From an uncultured archaeon (GTDB taxonomy: Archaea; Thermoproteota; Nitrososphaeria; Nitrososphaerales; Nitrosopumilaceae): a DNA stretch of 9,390 bases. Where the stretch lies: contig CATMRH010000049.1 in NCBI GenBank assembly GCA_950073955.1, positions 1 through 9,390 of the forward strand. The letters are read 5' to 3'. The notes beneath the pieces are model-generated. The model saw only the letters and a list, made by a program, of their open reading frames with translations. It ran no database searches and was not told the origin of the DNA. Each line of letters opens with the position of its first letter. Position 1 is the stretch's first letter. Below are positions 1-6,088 of the stretch, in pieces. The position numbers were made by a program, and so were the translations under genes.

Positions 1-1
1 T

Positions 2-340
2 CCTCAACTTAAAAAATATTATTTGTTTTTGGGAGCATCACTTGTCTTTAGTATTGGTTTACAAATAGTTCTTGGATATTTGGGAGTTCCTTGGTTTGTT
101 AGTATTGGAATTGTAATGGCATTGTTCATTTTACTCCCAATGATTATGCGAAAACGATACACGAATAAAATGGGTGGTGGATATGGTGGCAATTCCGGAA
201 CTGGAGGTGGTGGATTTTTTGGAATGGGTTTACAAGGCGATTCTGTTAAAATAAAATATGTATGTCTAGTTTGCAACAATAAACACAATGGTGGTACCTG
301 TCCACGCTGTGGTTCAAAAACGCAACGTGCAGATTTTTAG
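2..340 (+). CDS. Membrane protein with C-terminal zinc ribbon (5'-truncated, unknown function)
   Basis: The frame is open from the window edge (visible from codon 2-4), so the true start lies upstream; the TTG at position 23 is only the first possible start inside the window. The visible 112 residues contain two hydrophobic segments, one from YYLFLGASLVFS to LGYLG and one from PWFVSIGIVM to LPMIM, followed by a basic RKRY. A glycine-rich linker (GGGYGG, TGGGGFFGMG) leads to a C-terminal zinc-ribbon-like knuckle pair, CLVC followed eight residues later by CPRC. By the positive-inside rule the ribbon is probably cytoplasmic. I do not recognise a named family. The stop overlaps the Shine-Dalgarno of the next gene, so the two are probably cotranscribed and translationally coupled. 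Confidence 0.75.
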   Translation, partial: PQLKKYYLFLGASLVFSIGLQIVLGYLGVPWFVSIGIVMALFILLPMIMRKRYTNKMGGGYGGNSGTGGGGFFGMGLQGDSVKIKYVCLVCNNKHNGGTCPRCGSKTQRADF

Positions 341-344
341 GTGA
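339..344 (+). promoter_or_regulatory. Shine-Dalgarno AGGTGA for the 351-668 gene
   Basis: AGGTGA matches the complement of the archaeal 16S rRNA 3' end. It begins inside the TAG stop of the preceding gene, and six bases separate it from the ATG at 351. It fixes that start codon and suggests translational coupling. It is one of the few clear ribosome-binding sites in the window; most other starts lack one. Confidence 0.7.
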
Positions 345-350
345 TGAAAA

Positions 351-668
351 ATGGCATTAGAAGAATTAAGAAAAAAAGTCCTATACCAAAACTCCATTGA
401 GATATGGATTGGAGTAAGTAAAGAGAAAAACATAGACTGGTTTGAAACTGAAAATTATCAAAAGTTCATTGCTTTTCTTCTAAAAAATAATCTAAACATG
501 AAACAAATGACCATTTGCTTTGATGAATCAGACGTAGCATCTGAAGGTGGTCACAGCAAAAAAGTATTTGCTAACAAGTTGGCTGCATTCAATGATGAAA
601 ATTCATCATGCTATTCAATAAAATTGAATGATGGTAATATTGAATTAATTCGAAAATTTGACCTCTAG
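351..668 (+). CDS. Small hypothetical protein, 105 aa
   Basis: An ATG with a well-placed AGGTGA six bases upstream opens a 105-residue frame ending in TAG. The product is soluble and charged, with a mix of predicted helices (ALEELRKKVL, NYQKFIAFLLKNN) and strands (SIEIWIGVS, MTICFDE, CYSIKLNDG). It has two separated cysteines, no metal-binding pair, and no membrane segment or signal peptide. I do not recognise the family. It sits 10 bp after the zinc-ribbon membrane protein in the same orientation, so a shared transcript is likely. It is convergent with the ABC permease gene, with only five bases between the two stop codons. Confidence 0.7.
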   Translation: MALEELRKKVLYQNSIEIWIGVSKEKNIDWFETENYQKFIAFLLKNNLNMKQMTICFDESDVASEGGHSKKVFANKLAAFNDENSSCYSIKLNDGNIELIRKFDL

Positions 669-673
669 TTTTA

Positions 674-2041
674 TTATCGTTTTAACTTTGGATTAACGAT
701 AGTATCAAGCGCATTCCCAATAAAGACAAATGCAAGACCTGTTATTGCAATCATTACTCCTGGCGGAATTATCCACCACCATAATCCTCTTGCTGCCGCA
801 CCAAAAATATTAGCATCATGTAAGATCTGTCCCCATGTTGGAAATGTTGGGTCCCCCAGTCCAAGAAAACTAAGACCAGCTTCAGTAGTGATTGCAGCTG
901 GAACAGATATTGCAATGCTTGCAAATGCATAAGGCAACAATTGTGGTACGATATGTTTGAGGATTATCTTAGAATCTTTTTGACCCATCATGTTTGCAGC
1001 ATCTACATAGCCTCGAGTCTTGATTTGAAGTGACATACTTCTTGATACTTTTGCAATTCCTACCCAACCAAAAATCATTAAAAATCCTACCAAAACAAAT
1101 ATGCTATTACTAATTGTAACTGAAAGTATGATGAGAAATGGAAGTGCTGGCAATGCATAGATTACATCGTTGAATCTCATCATTGTCTCGTCTGTTTTCT
1201 TACCCTTGAATCCTGCATAGATTCCATATAACAATCCCATGACCACTGACGCAATTGCAACAACAAGGCCAATGAATAATGCAAGTGGTGTTCCCCACAA
1301 CAATCCTATTGCTAAATCCCGTCTTAACTCATCAGTTCCCATTATTCCAAAAGCTTTACCGCCGATGATTAGTTTTGATTCAGGAATCTTGGCTTCAGAA
1401 TTCACTGCATACAAATCTATTGAAAAAATATAATTCCCTTTTAGAGACTCATTTGTTTGTGTTTTTGAAAAAACAATGTCTTCAGCTGATAGTCTATCAA
1501 GAGTAAATGCAAATAGTTCTGATTGCAATAACAAGTTTTTCTTTATTGTTCCATCTGTTGAAAATATTCTGTCACTGTGAGTAGTTTTTGAATTTGAGAA
1601 TGGAAGAGATGTTGATAACAATTCAAGTTTGATACCATCAGGCCTTATCACTGTCATTTTCAGTAGTGGTGAGCCAGAATATTCTGATGAAAACTCGTAT
1701 ATGAAATCATTTGGAAAGTCATTATAATTATGATTCAATCCAAACTGATGTGTTGTAAGTGAAATTTCTCCTCTTGAATTTGTTTGAATGTTTGGAGTCT
1801 CTAAAATTTTATGCTCTGGAATCTTTTCTGTCATGATGAAATTCACCCAAATTGGAATTGCAACCTTCGGATATGAAATCCAACTACCTGGGTTGTTCCA
1901 CTCTTGAAAAGTCTCAATTGGAATCGTAATAATGGCAATTATTGATATTGCAATAAGAATTGCAAGAATGGTAATGCCTGCCATACCCATCTTACTTTTA
2001 AGAAATTCTTGCTTTATTTCCTGAGAAGATATACTACTCAT
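674..2041 (-). CDS. ABC transporter permease, DppC/OppC/NikC family, with a large extracytoplasmic insertion
   Basis: This is an inner-membrane permease subunit of a binding-protein-dependent ABC importer (peptide/nickel class). Residues 18-40 are the first membrane helix. The family signature GTDELRRD at 235-242 precedes the core helices. The EAA-type loop that contacts the ATPase is GYVDAANMMGQ (344-354) through IVPQLLP. EAGLSFLGLG (387-396), the WWWIIPPG segment and the C-terminal NPKLKR are also typical of DppC. At 455 residues it is much longer than the roughly 300 usual for bacterial DppC, because about 190 residues (41-234) lie between helix 1 and the GTDE motif, probably outside the membrane. 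No partner permease, ATPase or binding protein is adjacent. The substrate cannot be read from sequence. Nickel is attractive next to urease but is an inference only. Confidence 0.9.
   Translation of the reverse strand: MSSISSQEIKQEFLKSKMGMAGITILAILIAISIIAIITIPIETFQEWNNPGSWISYPKVAIPIWVNFIMTEKIPEHKILETPNIQTNSRGEISLTTHQFGLNHNYNDFPNDFIYEFSSEYSGSPLLKMTVIRPDGIKLELLSTSLPFSNSKTTHSDRIFSTDGTIKKNLLLQSELFAFTLDRLSAEDIVFSKTQTNESLKGNYIFSIDLYAVNSEAKIPESKLIIGGKAFGIMGTDELRRDLAIGLLWGTPLALFIGLVVAIASVVMGLLYGIYAGFKGKKTDETMMRFNDVIYALPALPFLIILSVTISNSIFVLVGFLMIFGWVGIAKVSRSMSLQIKTRGYVDAANMMGQKDSKIILKHIVPQLLPYAFASIAISVPAAITTEAGLSFLGLGDPTFPTWGQILHDANIFGAAARGLWWWIIPPGVMIAITGLAFVFIGNALDTIVNPKLKR
675..701. terminator. Inverted repeat at the convergent gene ends, possible bidirectional terminator
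   Basis: TATCGTT (675-681) and AACGATA (695-701) form a perfect 7-bp inverted repeat with a 13-base loop. It overlaps the last codons of the minus-strand permease and lies just past the stop of the plus-strand gene. Its position between converging genes suits a transcript-end structure, but no strong T-run follows on either strand, so the call is weak. Confidence 0.25.
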
Positions 2042-2070
2042 TGACCTGTTCTCACTCTTGGATCACAATT

Positions 2071-2084
2071 GTATAGTTCTATAC
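2071..2084 (-). promoter_or_regulatory. TATA region of the permease gene, contained in a perfect palindrome
   Basis: GTATAG-TT-CTATAC is a perfect 6-bp inverted repeat with a two-base spacer, 30-43 bp upstream of the permease ATG on the minus strand. Read on that strand, its proximal half carries TATA centred about 32 bp before the start codon, giving a very short leader. A palindrome over the TATA box could be an operator blocking TBP, or it could follow from symmetric TATA-like sequence. An AGGT lies only a few bases before the ATG and is too close to be an ideal ribosome-binding site. Confidence 0.4.
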
Positions 2085-2120
2085 GAAATGTGGAAAAGTT
2101 ACTAACAATTCTAGGCGTAA

Positions 2121-2501
2121 ATTGAGTATGCCATATCATATCTTGAAACGCCACTAAATAAAGACAAATTCTTCAAACATATAAGCACTAGATCCAACAG
2201 TCATAAAATTCAGAATAAAATTTTACTAGACTGGTTTGAGAAATTCTGCATTGGCAAGTATTCTGGCAGAACTTTATGGCCTAAAAGAAAGAGCAACCAA
2301 ACTGATGCCAGACATTTGTCACATGTTCATAGAACAAATCATTTACAGATTAGACTAGGTATAAAACATCTCAAGGAAGATTTGATGAGACTATTTCCAG
2401 AGGAATATCAAAAGTATTTGGTTTCAAAACTAGAAAATATTACTAATTTCCCAAAATCTACCTGCTCTTTCTTTTTTACTTTTTCATCAACCATTCCGTG
2501 A
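2121..2501 (+). pseudogene. Decayed coding remnant, possibly of a tyrosine recombinase/integrase N-terminal part
   Basis: One plus-strand frame is free of stops for 126 codons, from after the TAA at 2118-2120 to the TGA at 2499-2501, which is long for such AT-rich DNA. There is no ATG or GTG near its beginning, no promoter, and no Shine-Dalgarno; a TTG at 2316 is the only plausible late start. The translation contains segments such as YLETPLNKDKFFKHIS, LLDWFEKFC and LGIKHLKEDLMRLFP. Their spacing and character recall the core-binding N-terminal region of archaeal tyrosine integrases (a K/N-rich loop, then FxxFCxxKY, then a GIK...FP segment). No catalytic domain follows. A second frame is open for 42 codons at 2230-2355, so a past frameshift is possible. 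The family call is tentative. T-rich tracts at 2464-2488 could have been its terminator. Confidence 0.3.
2464..2488 (+). terminator. T-rich tracts, possible archaeal terminator on the plus strand
   Basis: Two T-runs (CTTTCTTTTTTACTTTTTC) follow the remnant frame. Archaeal RNA polymerase often terminates at such U-rich stretches without a hairpin. A further T-rich stretch lies at 2518-2530. No A-rich counterpart that would end the minus-strand ureD transcript is evident between 2042 and 2561. Confidence 0.3.
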
Positions 2502-2561
2502 ATTATCTTGAAATTAATTTCTTTTTCTTTACCAAATTGGGGTTGTTGAATTATTACAATT

Positions 2562-3485
2562 CTAATTTTTTCTTATTTTACTAAATTCTGCTCCTAGAAT
2601 CTTCTTCCTACTACTTTTTAGTACATTGTAAACTCCTTCAAAAACTTTTTCTGTATTATTTCCTAAAATTTTGACAATGATGCCTGCTTCATTTGGCAGA
2701 ATTGATGTCCCACCTGAAATTAAATTTATTTTTTTTAGATTTTCATTAATAATATTTTCTAATTCCGTTATTTGATTTTTCTTTGTAAGCACATACACTG
2801 TTCCTACAATGTTGTATTTGCCAAACACCCCAAGAGTTTGCATTTCTTGTTTTTTAGGGATTATTTTCATATTCTCTAAACATCTGAATTTCCCATCTTG
2901 ATTTTTACAATATGTTCTAAGATAACAAATATCATACTCAAAAATCTCCCTCATTGCTACTCTTCCAGGCGTCAAAACCTCTGAATAAATTACAGTTGCA
3001 TTATCATGTACATTCAAGTTTATTTTTTGATAATATCTTGAATTTTGATACGGAATAATTTGATCTGGAATATATTCTAAATAGCAATTATCATCTACTG
3101 TTATGTTAGTAATTTGTAATGCAAAATTTGAATTCATACTGTAGATTCTTGTTGCACCTTGAGTTGTAATATGAGACACTGCATTATTTTTCAGTGTAAT
3201 ATCTATCTTGTATCTATCACCTTGTAAAATTCCGCCTGATGGCGAAATGATATACAAATATGCCATTTCTGGAAGTGATTTTTCTAAATACACTGCTCGT
3301 TGAATTTGTAGCGGTACTTGAGAAAATTGTTTTGTAATTGAAGTTTTTTTACTACTCCCTTGCTTTAGTTCTATTTCTAAAATTCCAACTTTCCCTGATT
3401 TTCCAACTTCTAATTGTTGTATTTTTGAATCGTATTTTTGTATTTCATTAGGAATATCATCTGGAACAAAATCTAGTTTATTCAA
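2562..3485 (-). CDS. ureD: Urease accessory protein UreD (UreH)
   Basis: UreD is the scaffold that binds apo-urease and, with UreF and UreG, channels nickel to the active site. Family landmarks are present: GGILQGD at 84-90, TTQGATRIY at 107-115, and YLEYIPDQIIPYQNSRY at 135-151. The length of 307 residues is slightly above the usual 270-300 because of a charged N-terminal extension of about 25-30 residues. The start is TTG, which overlaps the ureG stop as TTGA. An AGGTGG four bases upstream supports this codon, and no ATG precedes the conserved region. It is the last gene of the accessory operon. The gene is very AT-rich; one sampled 60-base block (3001-3060) has only 12 G or C. Confidence 0.93.
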   Translation of the reverse strand: MNKLDFVPDDIPNEIQKYDSKIQQLEVGKSGKVGILEIELKQGSSKKTSITKQFSQVPLQIQRAVYLEKSLPEMAYLYIISPSGGILQGDRYKIDITLKNNAVSHITTQGATRIYSMNSNFALQITNITVDDNCYLEYIPDQIIPYQNSRYYQKINLNVHDNATVIYSEVLTPGRVAMREIFEYDICYLRTYCKNQDGKFRCLENMKIIPKKQEMQTLGVFGKYNIVGTVYVLTKKNQITELENIINENLKKINLISGGTSILPNEAGIIVKILGNNTEKVFEGVYNVLKSSRKKILGAEFSKIRKN

Positions 3486-4144
3486 TTTTCCACCTTTTTT
3501 GATTGTGTTGATTTTGGGGAGGAATCTAGTAATACATCACGTATGATATGCTCTACAACTTTTTTTATTCCCTGATCTGTTTTACAATTGATAAATTCAA
3601 ACGGTTTCTCTTTTCTTATTTTTTCTGCATCGTGTTTCATAATTTCTAAATCGGCTCCAACTAATTCTGCAAGATCTATTTTATTAATCACTAAAAGATC
3701 ACAATTCACAATTCCCAATCCCCCTTTTCTTGGGTACTTGTCCCCTCCTGCAACATCAATAATGTACATAAAATAATCTGCTAGAATTGGACTAAATGTT
3801 GTTGTGATGTTATCTCCACCACTTTCAATTATGATTAAATCTAGTTCTGGATGATTTTCTTCCATTTCTTCAATTATTGAAAGATTCATTGAAGGATCTT
3901 CACGTACTGCAGTATGTGGACATCCACCTGTTGCAAGACCAATTACCATATTTTCTGGTAATAACCCTCTTTCTGTAGCTAAATTTGTTCTCATTCTATC
4001 TGCATCTTCTTTAGAGATAACATCATTTGAGATGATACTGATACTATATCCTATTTTAGCTAACATCGGAACTATTCTTTCAATTAACATACTTTTTCCA
4101 GAACCTACTGGACCTCCTATGCCTATTCTAGGAATGTGACTCAT
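3482..4144 (-). CDS. ureG: Urease accessory GTPase UreG
   Basis: UreG is the SIMIBI-class GTPase that delivers Ni2+ during urease maturation. The P-loop GPVGSGKS is at residues 11-18, the metal-binding CPH motif at 75-77 (within GGCPHTAVRED), ESGGDN at 107-112, and the guanine-specificity motif NKID at 154-157. The 220-residue length is typical; the last 15 or so residues form a lysine/serine-rich tail. No histidine-rich N-terminal stretch is present, as in most UreG proteins that work with a separate UreE. The ATG follows ureF by 17 AT-only bases without a Shine-Dalgarno. The gene overlaps ureD by four bases. Confidence 0.97.
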   Translation of the reverse strand: MSHIPRIGIGGPVGSGKSMLIERIVPMLAKIGYSISIISNDVISKEDADRMRTNLATERGLLPENMVIGLATGGCPHTAVREDPSMNLSIIEEMEENHPELDLIIIESGGDNITTTFSPILADYFMYIIDVAGGDKYPRKGGLGIVNCDLLVINKIDLAELVGADLEIMKHDAEKIRKEKPFEFINCKTDQGIKKVVEHIIRDVLLDSSPKSTQSKKVEN

Positions 4145-4161
4145 AAATTAAAAATTAATTT

Positions 4162-4863
4162 TTATGTAATAAACATTTTAGAATCCATTTTCTCATGAGA
4201 CATTTGTACTATGTCTAGTTGAGGTGTGAATTGCCACATGTCAAAAACTGATTTATCTTCATTATTTTTTATGGTTTGAGTGATTGTTGATTTTACATCG
4301 TGAATAATTTTTTGACTCTCTAAATGCTGAATTAGTCCCAATCTTAATGCTGCTCCAACAACACTTACTGTAAATCCATACAGTAACATTGCCATGCTTT
4401 TTTCTTTTTTAATTTTTAGTGCGTTGCAACATATTGCAAATGCTACTGGAAATACACCATACGCCTTTTTTTCTTTAATTGCTTTTTGATACTTGATGAG
4501 AATATCATCCTCTTTAACAAAAACTGATACACATTTTATTAATTGTGTTCCTGAATTGACTGATGCATTTCTCATCTCTTTGATTGATTTCATTGAAAAT
4601 GAAATTTCATCTATTTGAATTATTTTTTCAAAATCTTTATTGTTTGCATTTTTTAATGCATTAACAAGAGCAACACAATCTGATGGTCCTATTTGTTGTA
4701 TAATACTTGTTTTGATCATATTTCTTAAATCATCAACCCCCTTGATCTGATTTTTTGAAAAAAGAAATTCTAATCCATTTGAAGTGGCAAAAAGACCTGT
4801 AGGGAAAAATGAATCAGAAAGCTGCATCATTGCAAGTTCTTCATCAATTTCATTAATGTTCAT
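4162..4863 (-). CDS. ureF: Urease accessory protein UreF
   Basis: UreF bridges UreD and UreG in the urease activation complex and gates UreG GTP hydrolysis. With the ATG at 4863 the protein has 233 residues. The N-terminal signature QLSDSFFPTGLFATSNGLE lies at 14-32. EMRNAS, GVFPVAFA and VVGAALRLGLIQH follow in family order, and the C terminus ends with MSHEKMDSKMFIT, matching the usual SHE...S.LF(I/S). Upstream in-frame starts exist (ATG 4869, GTG 4875), but none has a ribosome-binding site; all overlap the 3' end of ureE. The protein has more aspartate and lysine than bacterial UreF but no missing hallmark. Confidence 0.92.
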   Translation of the reverse strand: MNINEIDEELAMMQLSDSFFPTGLFATSNGLEFLFSKNQIKGVDDLRNMIKTSIIQQIGPSDCVALVNALKNANNKDFEKIIQIDEISFSMKSIKEMRNASVNSGTQLIKCVSVFVKEDDILIKYQKAIKEKKAYGVFPVAFAICCNALKIKKEKSMAMLLYGFTVSVVGAALRLGLIQHLESQKIIHDVKSTITQTIKNNEDKSVFDMWQFTPQLDIVQMSHEKMDSKMFIT

Positions 4864-5326
4864 GAACATCAGCACTTTTGTGTGGCAGGAATATTTTTTC
4901 TTCTACATTCATTTCAATATCATTAATTATTTCCTTGAATAACCTTTCAAATACTTCTATCTCCGAGTCTGCTTGAATTGGGAATAATATTGAGTCATTT
5001 TCAAATCCAATTGGTCTATGTCTATTCCCTATGATGTGACCTAACAATACTGCTAAATTTTGATTATTTTTTTTTAGTTTAATGGAAATTACTTTTTCAG
5101 GAATTTGTTCTAATAGAATTTTAATCTCTTCATTACCAATCACATCCCCATGATGAAGATGAATCCCAGCATCCAGAGAAATCCCTACATCTGTTCCTTT
5201 GTCTGTTGTCCTTCTGAGAATTTTCTTTTCTAATTCCATTCGTGAAATTTTCATTTTTTCAAAATTAAATTCTTGAAGTTTGTCATCTTTGAAAATATTT
5301 CCAATTACTGAACTAATACTAATCAT
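4853..5326 (-). CDS. ureE: Urease accessory nickel chaperone UreE
   Basis: UreE is a dimeric metallochaperone that stores Ni2+ and hands it to UreG. The N-terminal peptide-binding domain includes LRRTTDKGTDVGISL (37-51). The metal-binding domain carries GHIIGNRHRP at 96-105, with His103 equivalent to the interface nickel ligand His96 of Klebsiella UreE. The 157-residue protein ends in a short tail, HKSADVHEH, with three histidines rather than the long polyhistidine tail of some bacteria. It is the first gene of the minus-strand accessory operon. The ATG has GAGGG seven bases upstream and a TATA box about 27 bp upstream, so both leadered and leaderless translation are conceivable. Confidence 0.93.
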   Translation of the reverse strand: MISISSVIGNIFKDDKLQEFNFEKMKISRMELEKKILRRTTDKGTDVGISLDAGIHLHHGDVIGNEEIKILLEQIPEKVISIKLKKNNQNLAVLLGHIIGNRHRPIGFENDSILFPIQADSEIEVFERLFKEIINDIEMNVEEKIFLPHKSADVHEH

Positions 5327-5345
5327 GATGATTCCCTCACAATGA

Positions 5346-5357
5346 TAAAATTATACT
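5346..5357 (-). promoter_or_regulatory. TATA box for the ureEFGD operon
   Basis: On the minus strand AGTATAATTTTA places TATA about 27 bp before the A of the ureE ATG. This is the archaeal TATA-to-start distance and predicts transcription starting at or next to the start codon. Confidence 0.45.
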
Positions 5358-5375
5358 TTGTCAACTCTTTTTGAA

Positions 5376-5385
5376 TTATTAAATA
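5376..5385 (+). promoter_or_regulatory. TATA-like box for the ureABC operon
   Basis: TTATTAAATA lies centred about 31 bp upstream of the ureA ATG at 5412, predicting a start a few bases before that codon and a nearly leaderless mRNA. Together with the opposing TATA at 5346-5357 it makes an 85-bp divergent promoter region (5327-5411) for all seven urease genes. Confidence 0.4.
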
Positions 5386-5411
5386 CCGTTATAATGCTAC
5401 TAATTCCATTG

Positions 5412-5723
5412 ATGCTAACTCCTAGAGAACTAGAAAAATTAAATATTTTTGTTGCAGCAGAATTGGCACGTAAACGACAAGGTAGAGGTTTAAAATTAAA
5501 TCATCCTGAAACTATGGCAATTTTAGCTGATCATATTTTAGAAGGTGCAAGGGATGGACGAACTGTTCCAGAATTAATGAGTTCTGGCAAACAAGTTCTT
5601 ACAACAGATGATGTTTTACCTGGAGTTCAAGAATTAATCCATTCAATACAAGTTGAAGCTACTTTTGATGATGGAACAAAATTAGTTACTGTTCATGATC
5701 CTATAGGGGAACCTCTAACATGA
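5412..5723 (+). CDS. ureA: Urease subunit gamma (UreA)
   Basis: UreA is the small structural subunit of the three-subunit bacterial-type urease, cytoplasmic, assembled as (UreABC)3. The ATG at 5412 gives 103 residues beginning MLTPRELEKL, the conserved N terminus of this subunit (about 100 residues in Klebsiella). An open extension to TTG 5358 adds 18 residues that do not resemble UreA, so I reject it. Conserved segments include ARKRQGRGLKLNHPE, EGARDGRTVPELM, VLPGVQELIHSIQVEATF and DGTKLVTVHDPI. No Shine-Dalgarno precedes the start, fitting a leaderless transcript. The stop overlaps the ureB start as ATGA, indicating translational coupling. Confidence 0.96.
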   Translation: MLTPRELEKLNIFVAAELARKRQGRGLKLNHPETMAILADHILEGARDGRTVPELMSSGKQVLTTDDVLPGVQELIHSIQVEATFDDGTKLVTVHDPIGEPLT

Positions 5724-6088
5724 TTCCTGGTGAATATTTTATTTCAGATGATCCTATTATTGCAAATTCTAAACAATCAACTGTTTCTTTAATTGTTCAA
5801 AACACAGGTGATAGACCAATTCAAGTTGGTTCACATACTCATTTTTTTGAAGTGAACAAAGCATTGGATTTTCCTAGAAAGCAATCATATGGATTTCATC
5901 TAAATATTCCTGCAGGTACCTCCATTAGATTTGAACCCGGAGATAGCAGAAATATTGAATTAACTGAATTTTCTGGAAAAAGAATTGTTTTTGGATTTAA
6001 TGGATTGGTAAACGGTCCACTTGATGAAAAACGTGATAAGGCATTTTCCAATGCAAAAGAACAGGGATTTCGAGGTATTGATTCATGA
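5720..6088 (+). CDS. ureB: Urease subunit beta (UreB)
   Basis: UreB is the beta structural subunit and packs against UreC next to the active-site flap. The 122-residue protein begins with the canonical MIPGE. NTGDRPIQVGSH lies at 28-39, followed by HFFEVN, IPAGTSIRFEPGDSR (63-77) and FGFNGLV (91-97). The C-terminal 25 residues (DEKRDKAFSNAKEQGF) form a charged tail like those seen in many UreB proteins. It overlaps both neighbours by four bases (ATGA at each junction), so ureA, ureB and ureC are read as one tightly coupled operon. UreB is a separate protein, not fused to UreA as in Helicobacter. Confidence 0.97.
   Translation: MIPGEYFISDDPIIANSKQSTVSLIVQNTGDRPIQVGSHTHFFEVNKALDFPRKQSYGFHLNIPAGTSIRFEPGDSRNIELTEFSGKRIVFGFNGLVNGPLDEKRDKAFSNAKEQGFRGIDS

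Larger units (their letters stand above)
2042..2561. other. 520-bp gap between the permease gene and ureD
   Basis: No intact gene lies here. From left to right it holds the permease promoter and its palindrome (2042-2084), a stretch of about 35 bases with nothing I recognise, the decayed coding remnant (2121-2501), and T-rich tracts (2464-2530). It contains no tRNA-like cloverleaf and no direct-repeat pair that I could see marking an insertion. On the minus strand, downstream of ureD, I see no clear terminator. Confidence 0.5.

Noticed and set aside
674..2041. Calling the permease nikC
   Set aside because: Closeness to urease is suggestive, but there is a 520-bp gap, a separate promoter and no Nik partner genes; sequence alone does not separate nickel from peptide permeases in this family.
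2042..2561. tRNA gene, CRISPR array or insertion-sequence ends in the intergenic gap
   Set aside because: I found no cloverleaf, no regularly spaced repeats and no terminal inverted repeats with target duplication in this stretch.
5358..5411. N-terminal extension of ureA from TTG 5358 or ATG 5394
   Set aside because: The added residues are hydrophobic and unlike any UreA N terminus; family members start at M(L/E)LTPRE, which corresponds to ATG 5412, and the TATA-like box is correctly spaced only for that start.
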